From contig JAHDVF020001261.1 in the NCBI GenBank assembly GCA_022606425.2, positions 186,001 to 250,000 on the forward strand: DNA of 64,000 nt. Reading direction: 5' to 3'. Source of the stretch: Lepidostoma basale. Lineage: Eukaryota; Arthropoda; Insecta; Trichoptera; Lepidostomatidae. Under the pieces are notes generated by a model. That model was not told the DNA's origin and made no database searches. It was given only the letters and a program-made list of their open reading frames with translations. Below, in pieces: positions 32,847-43,890 of this stretch (position 1 is the stretch's first letter; every line of letters begins with the position of its first letter). The position numbers and the translations under genes are program-made.

Positions 32847-34480
32847 TGTGGTGAAACGTCCTATCCACGAGGCATTAATCCATCCTGGTCCGTGAGGAAC
32901 CTAAGCAGAATCTCTCCTAACCTCCCTCCGCGAATGGTGGAGCTTCCTCCAGCCATTTCCCCTTCATCCACCTGTACGGAGCTTACAGGTGTTTTACCTT
33001 ACGCGAGTTGGCCTTCGTGATCGTCTAGAAATAATACCGTATGACCCTTCGTTATGACCGATGTAATCCAAGGCCTTTTATTCGGCGATTACTGATAATT
33101 TCATTCTAAAGCTAATCGTTCCTAACCCTTCCGAATATTCTAAGCAACCCTGACAAACCCACGTGTAATCAAACTATATGTCACTCAATATTTCCTAGGA
33201 ACATCTAAACCAAACAACCTAAAATATCTCTAAGTTTACAGAATATAATTCAAAATATTATCTCTAGAAGATGTGGCAGCCCTGGAAGAAACATTCACAA
33301 ATAATTTGGAACAAATACGATGTACAGTAATTTAAATCAGAGCGTAATGTAATAATGATGCAATAAAGAACAGCTTCCTGAAAGGCACAGGTTATATAAC
33401 AATTCAGTGTCAAAATATAATATATTAAGTATATAAGGAGTTATAGGGGATTCGGATATAATGTGTTAGTATCGCGGGGAACCAGTCTTTTCGTCAGACT
33501 GATGATTTTTCTCCACTGCTCCACAGCAGAATCGTCTGGAGACCAGACGTTCTACCTCCCAACCCTTAATCAGTGGACCTGGGGATTCAAACCCATGAAC
33601 CTGGCCATCACCCTATCGGGGGTTTTCGAAGTTAGCCCACCCACGACAGAATTCCCGCAGACGCGATAGTAGGGTCTTCCACCTACTTATCTATATGAGT
33701 CTGTATATGGCGCGGGCTCTTGAAGTGAGCTTCCCAACCTCTCTAACTGTCTTCATTCATCAGCAGTCAACCATATTTATGTAGCATAATTTGCATGGGT
33801 CGAAGTTTATATGTTTATTTATATAGAAGATGGCAAATTTTGTTAGAACGCTACATGTCCATAACTAAGATTTCAGTATTCGATGAGTTAGTGAATACCT
33901 GTTTCGGGCGCGATGCGTTGGCCCGAGTGTTAGTGAACTATATTACGTGCAGTATAGGAAAGGTATCAATATATCATATACATATATATATCTAGGTACA
34001 TGTATGTAATACATAAGCGTAAGCATAGTATAATCATGGAGTAAGCCGAACGCATACGTTCCAATTTCCTGAAATATAAATTCTTAATTCTAGACTTAGC
34101 TTTTCCGTTGTAAAACAGCTCAGGAAAACTGATTCTATAGTATTTTTAAATCTGCAAATGCCGCACCCCTCGTACCACTATACTTGTATACAAAATAAAA
34201 TGAAGTTCTTGATAATCAAAACAACAAACACCCACTGAATTTAATACCAAAAGCGACCGCTTCCCGTCAGGTCAAAAGTCAACTGCCGCGAGCTATCTTT
34301 CTCCCTGGCCCACACCCCTCTCGGCTCAACCCCCCTCTCTCCCCTCCCCGCGTCTCCCCTGCTCCCCGCCTAGCCCTACCCCCACATGGTTAGGTGTTAT
34401 ATTTCCTAGTCATTTGAATTTATTTTCGTATTACGTCTGAATTCACGCATCTCTCTCTACGATGGTTCAATACCATCACA
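32847..34480 (+). mobile_element. Solo-LTR-like element, copy 2 (about 1.63 kb)
   Basis: TGTGGTGA...CCATCACA termini and AGTT duplications. Homologous to 1252-3137, but lacking some 250 bp of its left part, including the CACGGCACC/GGGACC repeats, and the 141-bp duplication. No protein-coding content. It sits within the RT palm of the Jockey element, between motif A and the conserved S-F-L-S-D-R stretch. The TG...CA plus 4-bp duplication pattern supports an LTR. Confidence 0.7.
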
Positions 34481-36333
34481 AGTTGAATCATAGGCAGTGG
34501 GATGTTTGCTTTTCCCATTTTGTATAACAGGCCGGTGTGCCAGACGCGGTCGAATGCTTTACTGACATCAAGGGAAAAGAAAGTGGTGAATTTGCGCGTG
34601 TTAAAGTTTGTGGCAATAAGTTCAACTACACGAAGTAGCTGATGTTGTGTGAAGTGTTGGGCACGCAAACCGTGTTGAAAATCTGGAATGGTACTCTGTT
34701 CGTGAAGTGTTGTTTTGAGTCTTGATTGTATGAGTTTTTCCAACAATTTACCACTGCAAGGAAGAAGACTAATTGGTCTATGATTTGAAGGAGCTGTTGG
34801 GTCCTTGCCTGGCTTGGGAAGAAGGATAACGTCTGCGATTTTGTAGGGTTTCGGGAAGTATCGGAGTCTAAGGGATGCGTTGAAGATCGCTGTCAGGGCA
34901 CAGATGCCTTTGAGAGGGAGAGATTTGAGAATTTTGTAAGATATTGAGTCAGGACCTGGTGATTTGCGGGTATTAAGATATTTTATTTGTTGTTTCACCT
35001 CTCTAGGTGAGGTGAATGGGATCGGTGGGGATGAAGGAGTTTTGGCTAAGAGTTGTGAAACGTGAGATTCGATCGAGGCCACGAATAATGGATTGTCATG
35101 TTCGTTATTTGTCGTGAATTGATCTTCTAAGCTTGATGCAAATGTTTCTGCCCTGTCGGCGTCGGAGTACACTAATCCATTTGGACCTTGTAACGGTGTG
35201 ATTCTTGAGTGGGGTTTGCGAAGATTTTTGGATAATTTCCAGAAGGCTGTCTTGTCGTCATCGTTTAATGACTCTAGATAATCCATCCAGCGGTCATTGC
35301 GTAAGTCGGTGATGGCTTTTTTGACGTCAATGTTTAGTTTGTTGAGAAGTGTTTTATCCTGAGGTTGTCGATATTTTTGCCATCTTTTTCTAATGGTATT
35401 TTTGTGGCGTATTATCTGTTGGATATCGGCAGGTAGATTTGGTCTGTATATGTCGTTGTCTACAACTGTGGTTGCATTTTTTAGAGCAGTCTGTAGGATA
35501 AATGTCATTTCATTCGTGACCTGATCGAGAGATTCTGGGTCTGGAATTTTTGTTGGGATTTTGATCATTTCGTGGATGATTTCGGGAAGAGAATACCAAT
35601 TAATTTTATTTCTGGTGGGGAAATGGGGGTCACGGTGGAATGGTTCATCAGAGATGTAGATAAGTATAGGGATATGATCAGAGGATAGTTCGTTTACTAC
35701 CTGTAGGGTGAGAGGGAGGGTAAAGTTTTTAGTCATGACAATATCGATGACGTCCGGGGAATGTTTTGGATTTTTATTGAAAATTGTCGGAGTATCGGGA
35801 GCTGTGATGAATATGTCTGGTCGATTTTGGAAATAGTCGAAAAGATCTTTGCCTTTCTTATTATCTTTGAAACTGTGCCAGTCACCATGTTTGGAATTTA
35901 GGTCTCCAGCTAGGACTGTGGGAATGTTTTCGAAGAAAATATCGTCCAGTTCTATTGGAGTGAATCGTCTACGAGGTGGAGAGTAGGCGGAAATGAATTT
36001 AAGGGGACCAGAATTTTTTGTTTGTATCACTATAGCAGTGGTTTCAATATTTATGTTAGAAGGTGTTGTTGAGGAGCAATGCTGGAGGGATTTTTTTATT
36101 AGGATTGCTGTACCACCTCCTTTGTTATCAAGGCGGTCGGTTCGGTAGGTGAGGTAATTAGGGATAGAGTAGCGAAGGCTAGGTTTAAGCCACGTTTCTG
36201 TGACAAGAAGAATGTCAAGGTTGTAGGTCGAGAGGAAGTGTTCTACCTCCAGGCGGTGTGATCGCAGGGTACCACCCGCGTTCCAAAATGCCACTTGGAG
36301 GTTGGTTGGTAGGGTAGGTGTAGGGTTAGACAT
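34481..36333 (-). CDS. Jockey-type ORF2, 5' part: endonuclease and N-terminal half of RT
   Basis: 618 element-encoded residues, followed by about 19 read from the inserted LTR. The APE-like endonuclease spans about 12-225: FWNAGG, LLVTETW with E46, AGDLNSKH with D143/N145, SPDVID and SSDHIP with H220. The RT begins near 380, with LNTRKSPGPDSI, LPKPGKDPTAPSNHRPISLL and DVSKAFDRVWH (palm motif A Asp). The frame then enters the solo LTR and stops. The protein nicks chromosomal DNA and copies the RNA at the nick. Its continuation is at 31945-32846. Confidence 0.85.
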
Positions 36334-37969
36334 TAGATGGGTTGATGGCGTTGAAGGTGACAGTCTTTCTTAGCTCATTAACCAAGCTTGAAAAACCTTG
36401 GATTAGTGCATGGAAAGGATCAATTTGTGGAGGGAAAATTTGTGGAATCGATGTTTGTGTGGGGGGGCTAGTTGATGCGGCCATCTTGGCATATGAAGGC
36501 GCTGGCCATTGTGTGTTCACGAAGGCAGGGGTACTTATTATTTTAGATGGTGATGGCTGAGGGTTTGTTTGTCCGCAAGGCTGGGTTCTTTTCGGGTGCT
36601 TTGGACACCCACTGAAGTTGGCTGGGTGTGACCCTGCGCATAGGGCGCATTTGGCCGGAGTATTGCGAGATTTTGTGCAGGTGGAGGTGTGGTGCTTCTG
36701 TCCGCACTTCACGCACCTCGGATCAGCATGGCAGCCTGAAGTTGCGTGACCGAACTGTTGACAGTTGAAGCACTGGCTGGATTTTGTTTTAGAGTGGGGT
36801 GACTCCACCCGCATCCTAAATTTGTCGACCTCTTGGAGGTCGGAAAATATTTTTTTGCCTTGATCCGATCGCTCCAGGTCGACCATCATCATGGCGATGG
36901 GTCGCCTTTCGGGACCGGCTTTCATTTTCTGGACTTTAAGAATGGGAAACCCTAGTTCCTTAAGCTGATTGTGGAATTGGGTCGTGGAGACCCATTCGGG
37001 AACATCTCGAATGACAGCTTTTAGTGGCTTATCGCCATTCAATCTAAAGGAATGGAATTTTTCACCTCGTTCAATCAGGAGTTTGGTGGCCATTGTGTGG
37101 GCGAGGGCGGATTTGGGAGTTATATTGATACAGTCCTTTGTGTTTTTGGCGACGAAGTCAACACCATTTTCGATCAGGGCTGCGTTGATGGAAGGCCAGT
37201 TGATGTTGGCCTTGTAAATTATGATTGGAGGCACTCTCGTTATTTTCGAGAGAAAGTCTGATGGGAGAGAAGAGGAAGAGGAAGGGGGAGGAGAGGAAGT
37301 GGAAGGAAGAGAAGAGGAAGTGGAAGGGAGAGAAGAGGAAGTGGAAGGGGAAGTGGAAGGAAGAGGAGAGGGAGTGGGAGATATAATCGTGTGAGAAGAA
37401 ATTTTGTTTGGCGAAGTGTGGAAGGGGCTTTCAGATGAAGAATTTTGGTCATGGAAGGCAGATGTTTTTCGTTTCCGATTGTTTGTTGCCGTTTCCCATT
37501 CCATAGAATGATCAGAGGTTGGTGGGGGTGAGCACAATCTTGATTGGACAAGGTGTTTGGTGGGAGTGGAGATGGTGCTGGTAATTGTGGTAGATAGTGA
37601 GTTGGTCACAATTTTTTTGGCCGTATCGTTTGCAGAGAAGGAGGAGGAGGGTGCGGGAGTAGTAGAAGGCGTAATAACTGAATGGTTATTAATGGAGGGG
37701 CCATTGATGGAGACTTGAGATTTCTCATTAACTGAAGAGTGGGATAAAGGGGGTCTTATGTCAGGCAAGGATGCCAACATTTCTCGGTAGATAGGGTGAT
37801 TGTACGACACTGAATGTCCCTCCTCGATAACATCCTCCCTCTCGAGAGAGCGAAGGAGAATCTCGCCGAGGACCTGAACATCGGTATTTTTCATTTTGCG
37901 TTTCTCTGTTATTAGTTTTATAAATTTGTTCAGTTCGTCCATGTCAGTTGCGCTAATTTTTTTATGCAT
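36326..37969 (-). CDS. Jockey-type ORF1 (gag-like nucleic-acid-binding protein)
   Basis: 547 residues, no stop. N-terminal helical stretch 1-50; Ser/Thr/Pro-rich linker about 100-236 with repeated S-L-P-S-T-S units at 202-236; an RRM-like/pre-C2HC segment 305-395 (K-A-V-I-R-D-V-P ... V-D-L-E-R). Three CCHC-type knuckles follow: C400-C403-H408-C413, C419-C422-H427-C431 and C441-C444-H448-C455. This architecture is that of Jockey-clade ORF1, which coats the element RNA. The stop overlaps the ORF2 start (ATGTCTAA), pointing to coupled translation. The start is taken at the first ATG of the open stretch. Confidence 0.85.
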   Translation of the reverse strand: MHKKISATDMDELNKFIKLITEKRKMKNTDVQVLGEILLRSLEREDVIEEGHSVSYNHPIYREMLASLPDIRPPLSHSSVNEKSQVSINGPSINNHSVITPSTTPAPSSSFSANDTAKKIVTNSLSTTITSTISTPTKHLVQSRLCSPPPTSDHSMEWETATNNRKRKTSAFHDQNSSSESPFHTSPNKISSHTIISPTPSPLPSTSPSTSSSLPSTSSSLPSTSSPPPSSSSSLPSDFLSKITRVPPIIIYKANINWPSINAALIENGVDFVAKNTKDCINITPKSALAHTMATKLLIERGEKFHSFRLNGDKPLKAVIRDVPEWVSTTQFHNQLKELGFPILKVQKMKAGPERRPIAMMMVDLERSDQGKKIFSDLQEVDKFRMRVESPHSKTKSSQCFNCQQFGHATSGCHADPRCVKCGQKHHTSTCTKSRNTPAKCALCAGSHPANFSGCPKHPKRTQPCGQTNPQPSPSKIISTPAFVNTQWPAPSYAKMAASTSPPTQTSIPQIFPPQIDPFHALIQGFSSLVNELRKTVTFNAINPSNV

Positions 37970-38421
37970 TTTGAGACACTGGTATACTGTTATGGAGATG
38001 GAATGTGAGTGATAGCGTATGTGATGAGGTAATGCGAGTGTTTGGATGGTGGAATGGATCAGGCACAGAGTAGACTGTTATTTCACTGATTGTCACTTCA
38101 CTCGCGATGTATGTTTCAAGATGGCAGGCAAGATGGCGACCGAGCGGTCGGCCAAGCAAGTGCCAGCACAGGAACGAAGTTGTGAAACAAGATGGCGGTG
38201 ACTTAAAAACTATTGCACAACAGTTTGAGAACACATTATTGTACGAATTTTAGGCATGAAACGATTATTAAAACACAATTTAACACTAACAATACGTATT
38301 AGAAAAACTTAGGAACAGAATAAACGTAACTGAATACTGGAAGCTCAGTTATATCTGAGAAAACGTGGAGCGTAACGCAGTGACACTAACGTGATTAATG
38401 GCGGACGTGTGAATTGATTAT
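37970..38421 (-). promoter_or_regulatory. Jockey 5' UTR with presumed internal promoter
   Basis: About 450 bp between the 5' duplication and the ORF1 start, with repeated AAGATGGCG/ATGGC words at 38110-38200. Jockey-type elements use internal promoters; no specific element is identified here. Confidence 0.45.
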
Positions 38422-38434
38422 TCCGAAATTTCGA
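38422..38434. other. Target-site duplication of the Jockey element (5' side)
   Basis: TCCGAAATTTCGA, identical to 31824-31836. The site itself is a near-palindrome around GAAATTTC. Confidence 0.85.
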
Positions 38435-39380
38435 TTCAACACATATATGCATCAATAAACCAATATTAAATTTGTTGATTATTCTTACTTCACTGTAACT
38501 AGTTTTTTTTTAATAAAATAATAATGTAGGTAGTATCTAATTCCACTCGATTTTATTTTATGGTCATTAGGACTAGAAAAATGCAGAGAGCTGCCGAAAC
38601 CGGTCCAAGACATAATATCAAGTGGAATTAAGCTAAATATACTATATCTTATAAAGGTATTTTAAATTTTCATTATTCACAATGTACTTCTGCCAAGAAA
38701 TTTCAATTAACAACAATAATATGTAATAGTGTAAATGTTGAATACTTTTTGTTCCCATTGTTTTAGTAAATAAGATCATGTAGAGTTCTAACTGACGAGC
38801 TGTTAAATAGACAGTAAACTTGTCAAATAAATGACGATTTGCTGGAATTGACATCCGACCCGCTCCACTTCAGCGAGTGTGCTCGGTTCATCGAAATCGT
38901 TAACGATGTTCAGATTAATTTCTGCAGTCATATATGCAATCGCCAACTAATCGACCCTCGAACCACACCACCGAGCCAAGCCCGACTTTCATCTCTACTA
39001 TAATCAAAATGTACACTAGCAAATCACGCTGCATTTTCGATGAGTTTCAGTCACATACTCGCCAATCATTTAGTCGGGCGGAGATTCGCTTTATTGACAG
39101 ATGGAAGTACAGGGAAATTTGTGGCAGTCGATGCATGGTTTAATTTAAATTAGGTGTGTAGAGCATACGCTGCGATTGTGATTAGTTCAGAGAGTGTAAA
39201 TATCACACTTTATAAATATTTATGACAAAGAAGTTTTGAAATACTTTTAATCATTTTAATATTACAAGAACAGGAAGATAGTTTTTTCCAGCCCAGCTCA
39301 AATAATAATGTAATGTAATCTAATGACTTTACTAAAATCTCTTAATGGAAATATAATTTAAATAACAAATTAATAAAACG
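38435..39380. other. Mostly unique sequence, one PLE-like motif
   Basis: 38581-38605 has stem GCAG-AGAG-CTGC, GAAAC, palindrome CCGG and TC (a hammerhead-like 3' half). 38840-39190 is a balanced, unique island with no recognised frame; candidate conserved non-coding sequence. Confidence 0.4.
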
Positions 39381-39394
39381 ATATTTTTAGTAAC

Positions 39395-39505
39395 GTCTTA
39401 CACGTTTGTCTTTATTTTGACATAGACATGTTTCGCCAGGCTGGCCGCCATCGACCTACTGGTCAAGACCAGTATCAGTCGCTGTCTAAATAAAGATAAA
39501 ACTGA
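39395..39505 (-). ncRNA. Hammerhead-like motif with long stem I (PLE)
   Basis: Minus strand: TCTTTATTTAGACA (39483-39496), CTGATA, nested hairpins CTGGTC/GACCAG and GCCAG/CTGGC, then GAAAC, palindrome CATG, TC and TATGTCAAAATAAAGA. The last pairs with the first block, giving a stem I of about 13 bp. One of the better-preserved folds in the window, though the CUGANGA core is shortened. Confidence 0.55.
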
Positions 39506-39589
39506 AAGTACTTATTAAAAAAAACTTTGTTTATTCAATTATTATGTAATATATTATGTATAATTAGTAATGTATAATTAATTTTCACG

Positions 39590-41580
39590 CTTCTATTTAC
39601 TTTCCCATTCTTTTGAAATCAAAACGTTATTAAATTCCATTATAACATGAAATAACATTGGCGCTACAGCCCACTGTGGGCCCCGGCCTCCTCGAGAATT
39701 ATTCTTCGCCACTTCCCCAGTCCATCGCCCGCATTCTCCAGTTTGTAACACCAACAGCCCTGAGGTCCCCTCCACCTCAGTTTTGGTCTTCACAAACTTC
39801 ACTTTCCTTCTGGTCGTGTATTGAGAATCTTCCCTAGGATTCCATCTTCTTCCATTCGCTGAAGGTGTCTTAACCATCTAAGACGCTGTATTTTTATAAA
39901 CTTTAATATTTTGGGCTCGATGTAAAGTTCTTTCAGCTTCTGATTATACCTCACTCTCCACACTCCACCTTCACAGATAGGCTAAAAGATTTTTCTCAAC
40001 ACCTTCCTTTCAAAGACCAGCAGCGCATTTTCGTCCCTTTTGCTCAGTACCCAACACTCCGCACCGTCTACAAGTACTGCTACCAAATTATTACTTAAAT
40101 AGTCCATTGTTTTGGCCGAAACACTATGATACTTTAACATTTTATAACTTTTATTGCAAAAACTTTGTTTTATATCACAATTCTATTTATTTTACGACAG
40201 CTGTTTCATCAACCAAGTTGATGTCAACGTGATAATGTCAACAACAAACAAATTATTACTGTATAAATCAATGTTTTATACAGTAAATAATCTGGTGTTT
40301 TTTGTCTGCAAACGAGATTTTAAGTGTCTGTGGATTCCAAAATTACATTTATTTGCCACTTTACTCTCCTTTAAATCTCAATACTAACATTATTGCTGAT
40401 AATTACCACTGAACCCAAATATGGAAACGATTCAACTTATTCTATGTTGTGGGTACCTGCGCTGAATAATGTTTCTGAACCATTTCTGATGTTAGCTGGT
40501 ATTTTGGATGCGATCATATATTATTTTGTTTTGTGGGTATTTACTTGAAGTCCCATTCTATTAGCACCATTTTCCAGATCTCTAAACCCTTGTTTGACGT
40601 AATTGGACGTTTTTGCAATTATATCAAGATCATTGGCATAAGCAGGTATCTGGCGTCTCTGTTTCAATTCTGGCGTCTCTGATAGTTTTCTTTAGTACAA
40701 TGTTAAATAGCAAACATAACAATGCATCACCCCGCCGCAGACCATTATAAGTGTTAAACTGGTCAGGAGTACTGGTTTGTATCTTCACTCTACAGTTGGA
40801 GCCGTTCAGTGTGACTCTGGCATGTTTTATGAGTTTGCTTAGTATTCCAAGATCTTCCATAGCCTCATACGATTTCACTCTGCTTACCTTATCATATGCC
40901 GCCTTAAAATCTATAAACATTAGAAATGTTTCCACAGTGAATTCTAGAGTTTTCTCCATAATTTGTCTTGGGGTAAATATCTGGTCAGTTGTTTATCTTC
41001 CAGGTGTGAATCAACTTTGGTATTGTCCAATAATTTATTCCACATATGATATTAAACGCTTGAACAAGATACCCGCAAACACTTTATATACCGTGTTAAG
41101 AAGCGTTAAGGCCCTGTAGTTACTGCATTCCATCGTGTCACCCTTTTTATGCAGAGGACATATACCGGTGTTCCATTTTCCAGAGTTTCCTCTGAGTTCC
41201 ATACTTTACAAACTATTTCGCGCATGAGTCTGCTAATTGATTCTCTGCAATATTTGAGCAAATCGCCTGGTATGCCGTCATAGCCTGGGGACTTGTTGTT
41301 TTTAAGACAGGTCTGTGCTTTGTTATTTTCTTCTAAAGGTGAGTTTGGTTGGCTATCTTCGTTTTGATCCGAGGGGATACCAATTTTTGGTTCTTTAATA
41401 GTATTATCGTCGCCGTTTAAAAGTTAATCAAAGTGTTGTGCCCAGTGCTTAAGTATATCTTCCGTGTCACTTAGTATCTCACCCTCCTTATCCCTGTAGG
41501 CAATTATTCTAGGCTTATTTCTTTCTGTTTTGGTTAATACTTTGGGGAAAACTTTCTTGTTTCACATTGGGACTATAGTA
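39590..41580 (-). mobile_element. LINE-D: degenerate RTE-like reverse transcriptase, with nested PLE
   Basis: Minus strand, frames broken: NNKSPGYDGIPGDLLKYC near 41270, then NYRALTLLNTVYKVFAGILF, QIFTPRQIMEKTLEF, FIDFKAAYDKVSR (motif A, D at the usual place), NGLRRGDALLCLLFNI (motif B), and a C-terminal part with WRMRAMDW near 39720. The catalytic FADD box is not readable. A PLE piece (40105-40390) interrupts it. Resembles the 'endonuclease-reverse transcriptase' group annotated in many insects. Confidence 0.7.
40105..40390 (-). mobile_element. PLE fragment (P2 type) nested in LINE-D
   Basis: Minus strand: TTGACATCAAC...GTTGATGAAACAGCTGTCG (40196-40230) and the common downstream block ending CAATGGACTA at about 40105, as in 27148-27283. 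Confidence 0.6.
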
Positions 41581-41671
41581 ATATTCGTAAAGTCGATTCC
41601 ATTTTACGTTAAATAATTTGAATTAATTTATTTTAAACATTGTGCTTTAAAAAATATTTACTTTTCACAAA

Positions 41672-41700
41672 CATGTTTCGGGTCACAGATGCCCTTCTTT
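41672..41700 (-). ncRNA. Hammerhead-like motif (PLE)
   Basis: Minus strand: AAAGA core relic, GGGCATCTGTGACCC, GAAAC, CATG, TTT, then GTGAAAA, which can pair with TTTTACAC upstream (stem I with one bulge). Twin of 584-614. Confidence 0.5.
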
Positions 41701-41769
41701 GGTGTAAAATTTGATTAGTTTGTGTAGAAATGACTCACTCACTGCCTAGTCACATCAAACCAGTCATTT

Positions 41770-42200
41770 ACATGCAAAACAACGTTGGCCAACTCCTTTT
41801 AAATTCAAAAGCAATAACAAATATTTGGCAAAAAAGTGGTGTATATAAAATTAAATGTAAGAATTGTGATGCTTTTTAGATAGGCAAAATAGTACGAACA
41901 TTTAAATCACGTATCAACGAACACAAAGAAGCTTTCACCAAACATACTATTTTTTCTGAGATGGCTAACCATTTTATTGAATTTGACCATAGCTTTGATA
42001 AAAATAACACAATATTTCTACACACAATCAACGAAAGCAATAAATTAAACAAATGTGAAACAGTCAAAATCCTCAAGTCGGTTAAATTGGGTGAAAACAT
42101 AATTAACAATCAGATTCCTACTTTTACTCCTTTTTCCTTAAATACTTTATCTACTTTTAGTCTCCCAAGCTCCCATTTAAGCTCCAATGCAAATTAATTT
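41770..42200 (+). pseudogene. PLE GIY-YIG endonuclease C-terminal relic
   Basis: Plus strand: SGVYKIKCKNCDAF then a stop where the Tyr of YIG should be, then IGKIVRTFKSRINEHKEAF and an open frame to 42197. G-V-Y-K-I-x-C-x-x-C plus I-G-K and R-x-x-E-H identify the GIY-YIG domain of Penelope-like pol. It lies between two hammerhead-like motifs (41672-41700 minus, 42432-42462 plus). Confidence 0.75.
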
Positions 42201-42431
42201 GTATATAAATTATGATTTTTCCAACGTATGTTTTTTTTCGAAATTACAATTATATAATTTTATATTATCATTATTGTTTAATATTATTTATTAGTTCTTA
42301 CTGGTAATTTTTTTATTAGTACTTATAACAATTAGCCCAGGTTAATTTTAAAATTTAAATTATTGTATCGAATTTTAAATGCGTTTTTTATAATAGTCTT
42401 TCATTGTTTAGTTTTTATAATATATTTAAAT

Positions 42432-42462
42432 CTGAAGATAGAGGTATTCTCCGAAACATGTC
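42432..42462 (+). ncRNA. Hammerhead-like motif with intact CUGANGA core
   Basis: CTGAAGA (42432-42438), short GAG/CTC stem, GAAAC (42453-42457), palindromic CATG and TC. Both core boxes are canonical. Stem I is weak next to the core; GTTTTTATAAT and ATTATAAAC further out could pair. It follows the PLE nuclease relic by about 230 bp. Confidence 0.55.
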
Positions 42463-42479
42463 GTGTTTTTTTTGTGTGG

Positions 42480-43380
42480 ATTATAAACAAAGTTATTTTC
42501 AATTTCCTAAGTGTATTCCTATGGAATTCCACAATGTTAATGCCTTAGTTTTCAATAAGTCGAACCATTTCTCATGCGTTCCTGGTATTACATTTATATT
42601 TTATCTGTTCTCAATAAATGCCTTTACTTTAATTGTTGTTTGTTATATCTCTTGAGAAAATGAACTGATTTATGATTTATGATGAGGACGAAGGTTTTGA
42701 TATAAGCAAATAAAATATATTATTTACGCAAAGCAAACGATATCGCTTGTTAAGAACGTTTCCGTCAATTTTAAATACACCAAAGTTCAGACAAAAATAA
42801 TTAAGTCACCAGCTTTAACGGAGAAACTTTAATTTCTCATCTGCTTTGCTATGAATTAAGCTAGGGAGGTAATACTCCGTTTCATCAATGACCTTTCCCG
42901 TTTACATGAAGGCTTATCCGATGTTGAACGCTTCCCGTGGACCAAACTCAATCAACCCCTATTTCTTCCAGTGGCTACCTCGACCCTTTCTTAACCAACG
43001 AATTTATTATAATACAAGAACATACACAAATCTTTAATACAAAGACTTTACGTGATCCGAATGCGAACGTAGCTTTAAAGACAGGTATTGAAAAAGGATG
43101 AATGAATTTGGTCCATTTATGGTCGTGAGACTAATGGGGAAAAATATTTCAATGCCATGACGCATACTTGATATATAATTGGCATCTTTCAATATTTATT
43201 TATCTATTGACCAGCGTAAATCAAAGGATTAAAAATATAAATAAATGTGTTTAGAATGTTATCTTAAATCTCGGCTAGACCTTCTCTCGTAGATTTTCAA
43301 TTTGATTAAATAAATATTATATCGTTAACCCAAAATTAATTAAAAAAAGCTTTCACCTATAAATTGTAAACTAACTAACT
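42480..43380. other. Unique sequence, nothing recognised
   Basis: 42740-43130 is a balanced island without repeat partners or frames. A short plus frame at 42404-42655 overlaps the PLE 3' region and is not supported. Confidence 0.3.
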
Positions 43381-43890
43381 AACCATCACGCCGTCTTCCT
43401 GAAGGAGTCGGCAGAAATAATATACCGCCACACTGTTATTTCCTGACAAACTTATCTCGCTTCCTCAAATCCATACATTGTAATGCACGCTTGTCGATTT
43501 CTTATTTTCCTCAAGTGGCCGACATTAAATGTTAGATTTATTTGATCATGCCAAGCTTTTCTCTCTTTTTCCTATATCTAGTTCCACCAACGTCTTTAAC
43601 ATACAGTTTTTACCATTCTTCATACATTCATTAGTCCTATGTGTCCAAACCATCTTAATGAACCTATCATTATTTTAGTCTTAACACTTACATCCGAACT
43701 GCATTCACTTCTTATATTTTCATTCGACACTCTATCATACACAGATTTTAAACTCATTTGTCTAAGGGATCTCATTTCTACTGCATTTATTCTAATTTCA
43801 TTATTCTTTTAAAAGTTCCATGCTTCACTTCCATCATAAGGGTCGGTACAAGAGCAACTCTTAATTTTATTTTTACGAAAAAACCATAGC
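43370..43890 (-). mobile_element. LINE-A 3' fragment with (TTAG)n tail
   Basis: Minus strand: tail TTAGTTAGTTAG at 43373-43384, terminus CGGCGTGATGG, then decayed RT C-terminus up to about 43890. Confidence 0.6.

Larger units (their letters stand above)
31837..38421 (-). mobile_element. Jockey-clade non-LTR retrotransposon, nearly intact
   Basis: A two-ORF element on the minus strand, flanked by a 13-bp direct repeat TCCGAAATTTCGA (31824-31836 and 38422-38434). The 5' UTR is 38421-37970; ORF1 and ORF2 overlap by 8 nt. The 3' UTR is about 108 bp and ends in AAGTCC repeats (31837-31855). The only break is the solo LTR at 32847-34480. Without it the element is about 4.95 kb, the usual Jockey size. 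Few visible lesions imply a young insertion. Confidence 0.85.

Noticed and set aside
32843..34484. Jockey RT halves as pieces of two different element copies
   Set aside because: At first the residues around the break seemed to overlap. Placing the LTR ends at TG...CA with the AACT duplication makes the two halves contiguous, and the outer 13-bp duplication ties both ends to one insertion.
36342..37551. Plus-strand frames and a Leu-Pro-rich minus frame across Jockey ORF1
   Set aside because: Shadows of the ORF1 coding frame and its Ser/Pro-rich repeat.
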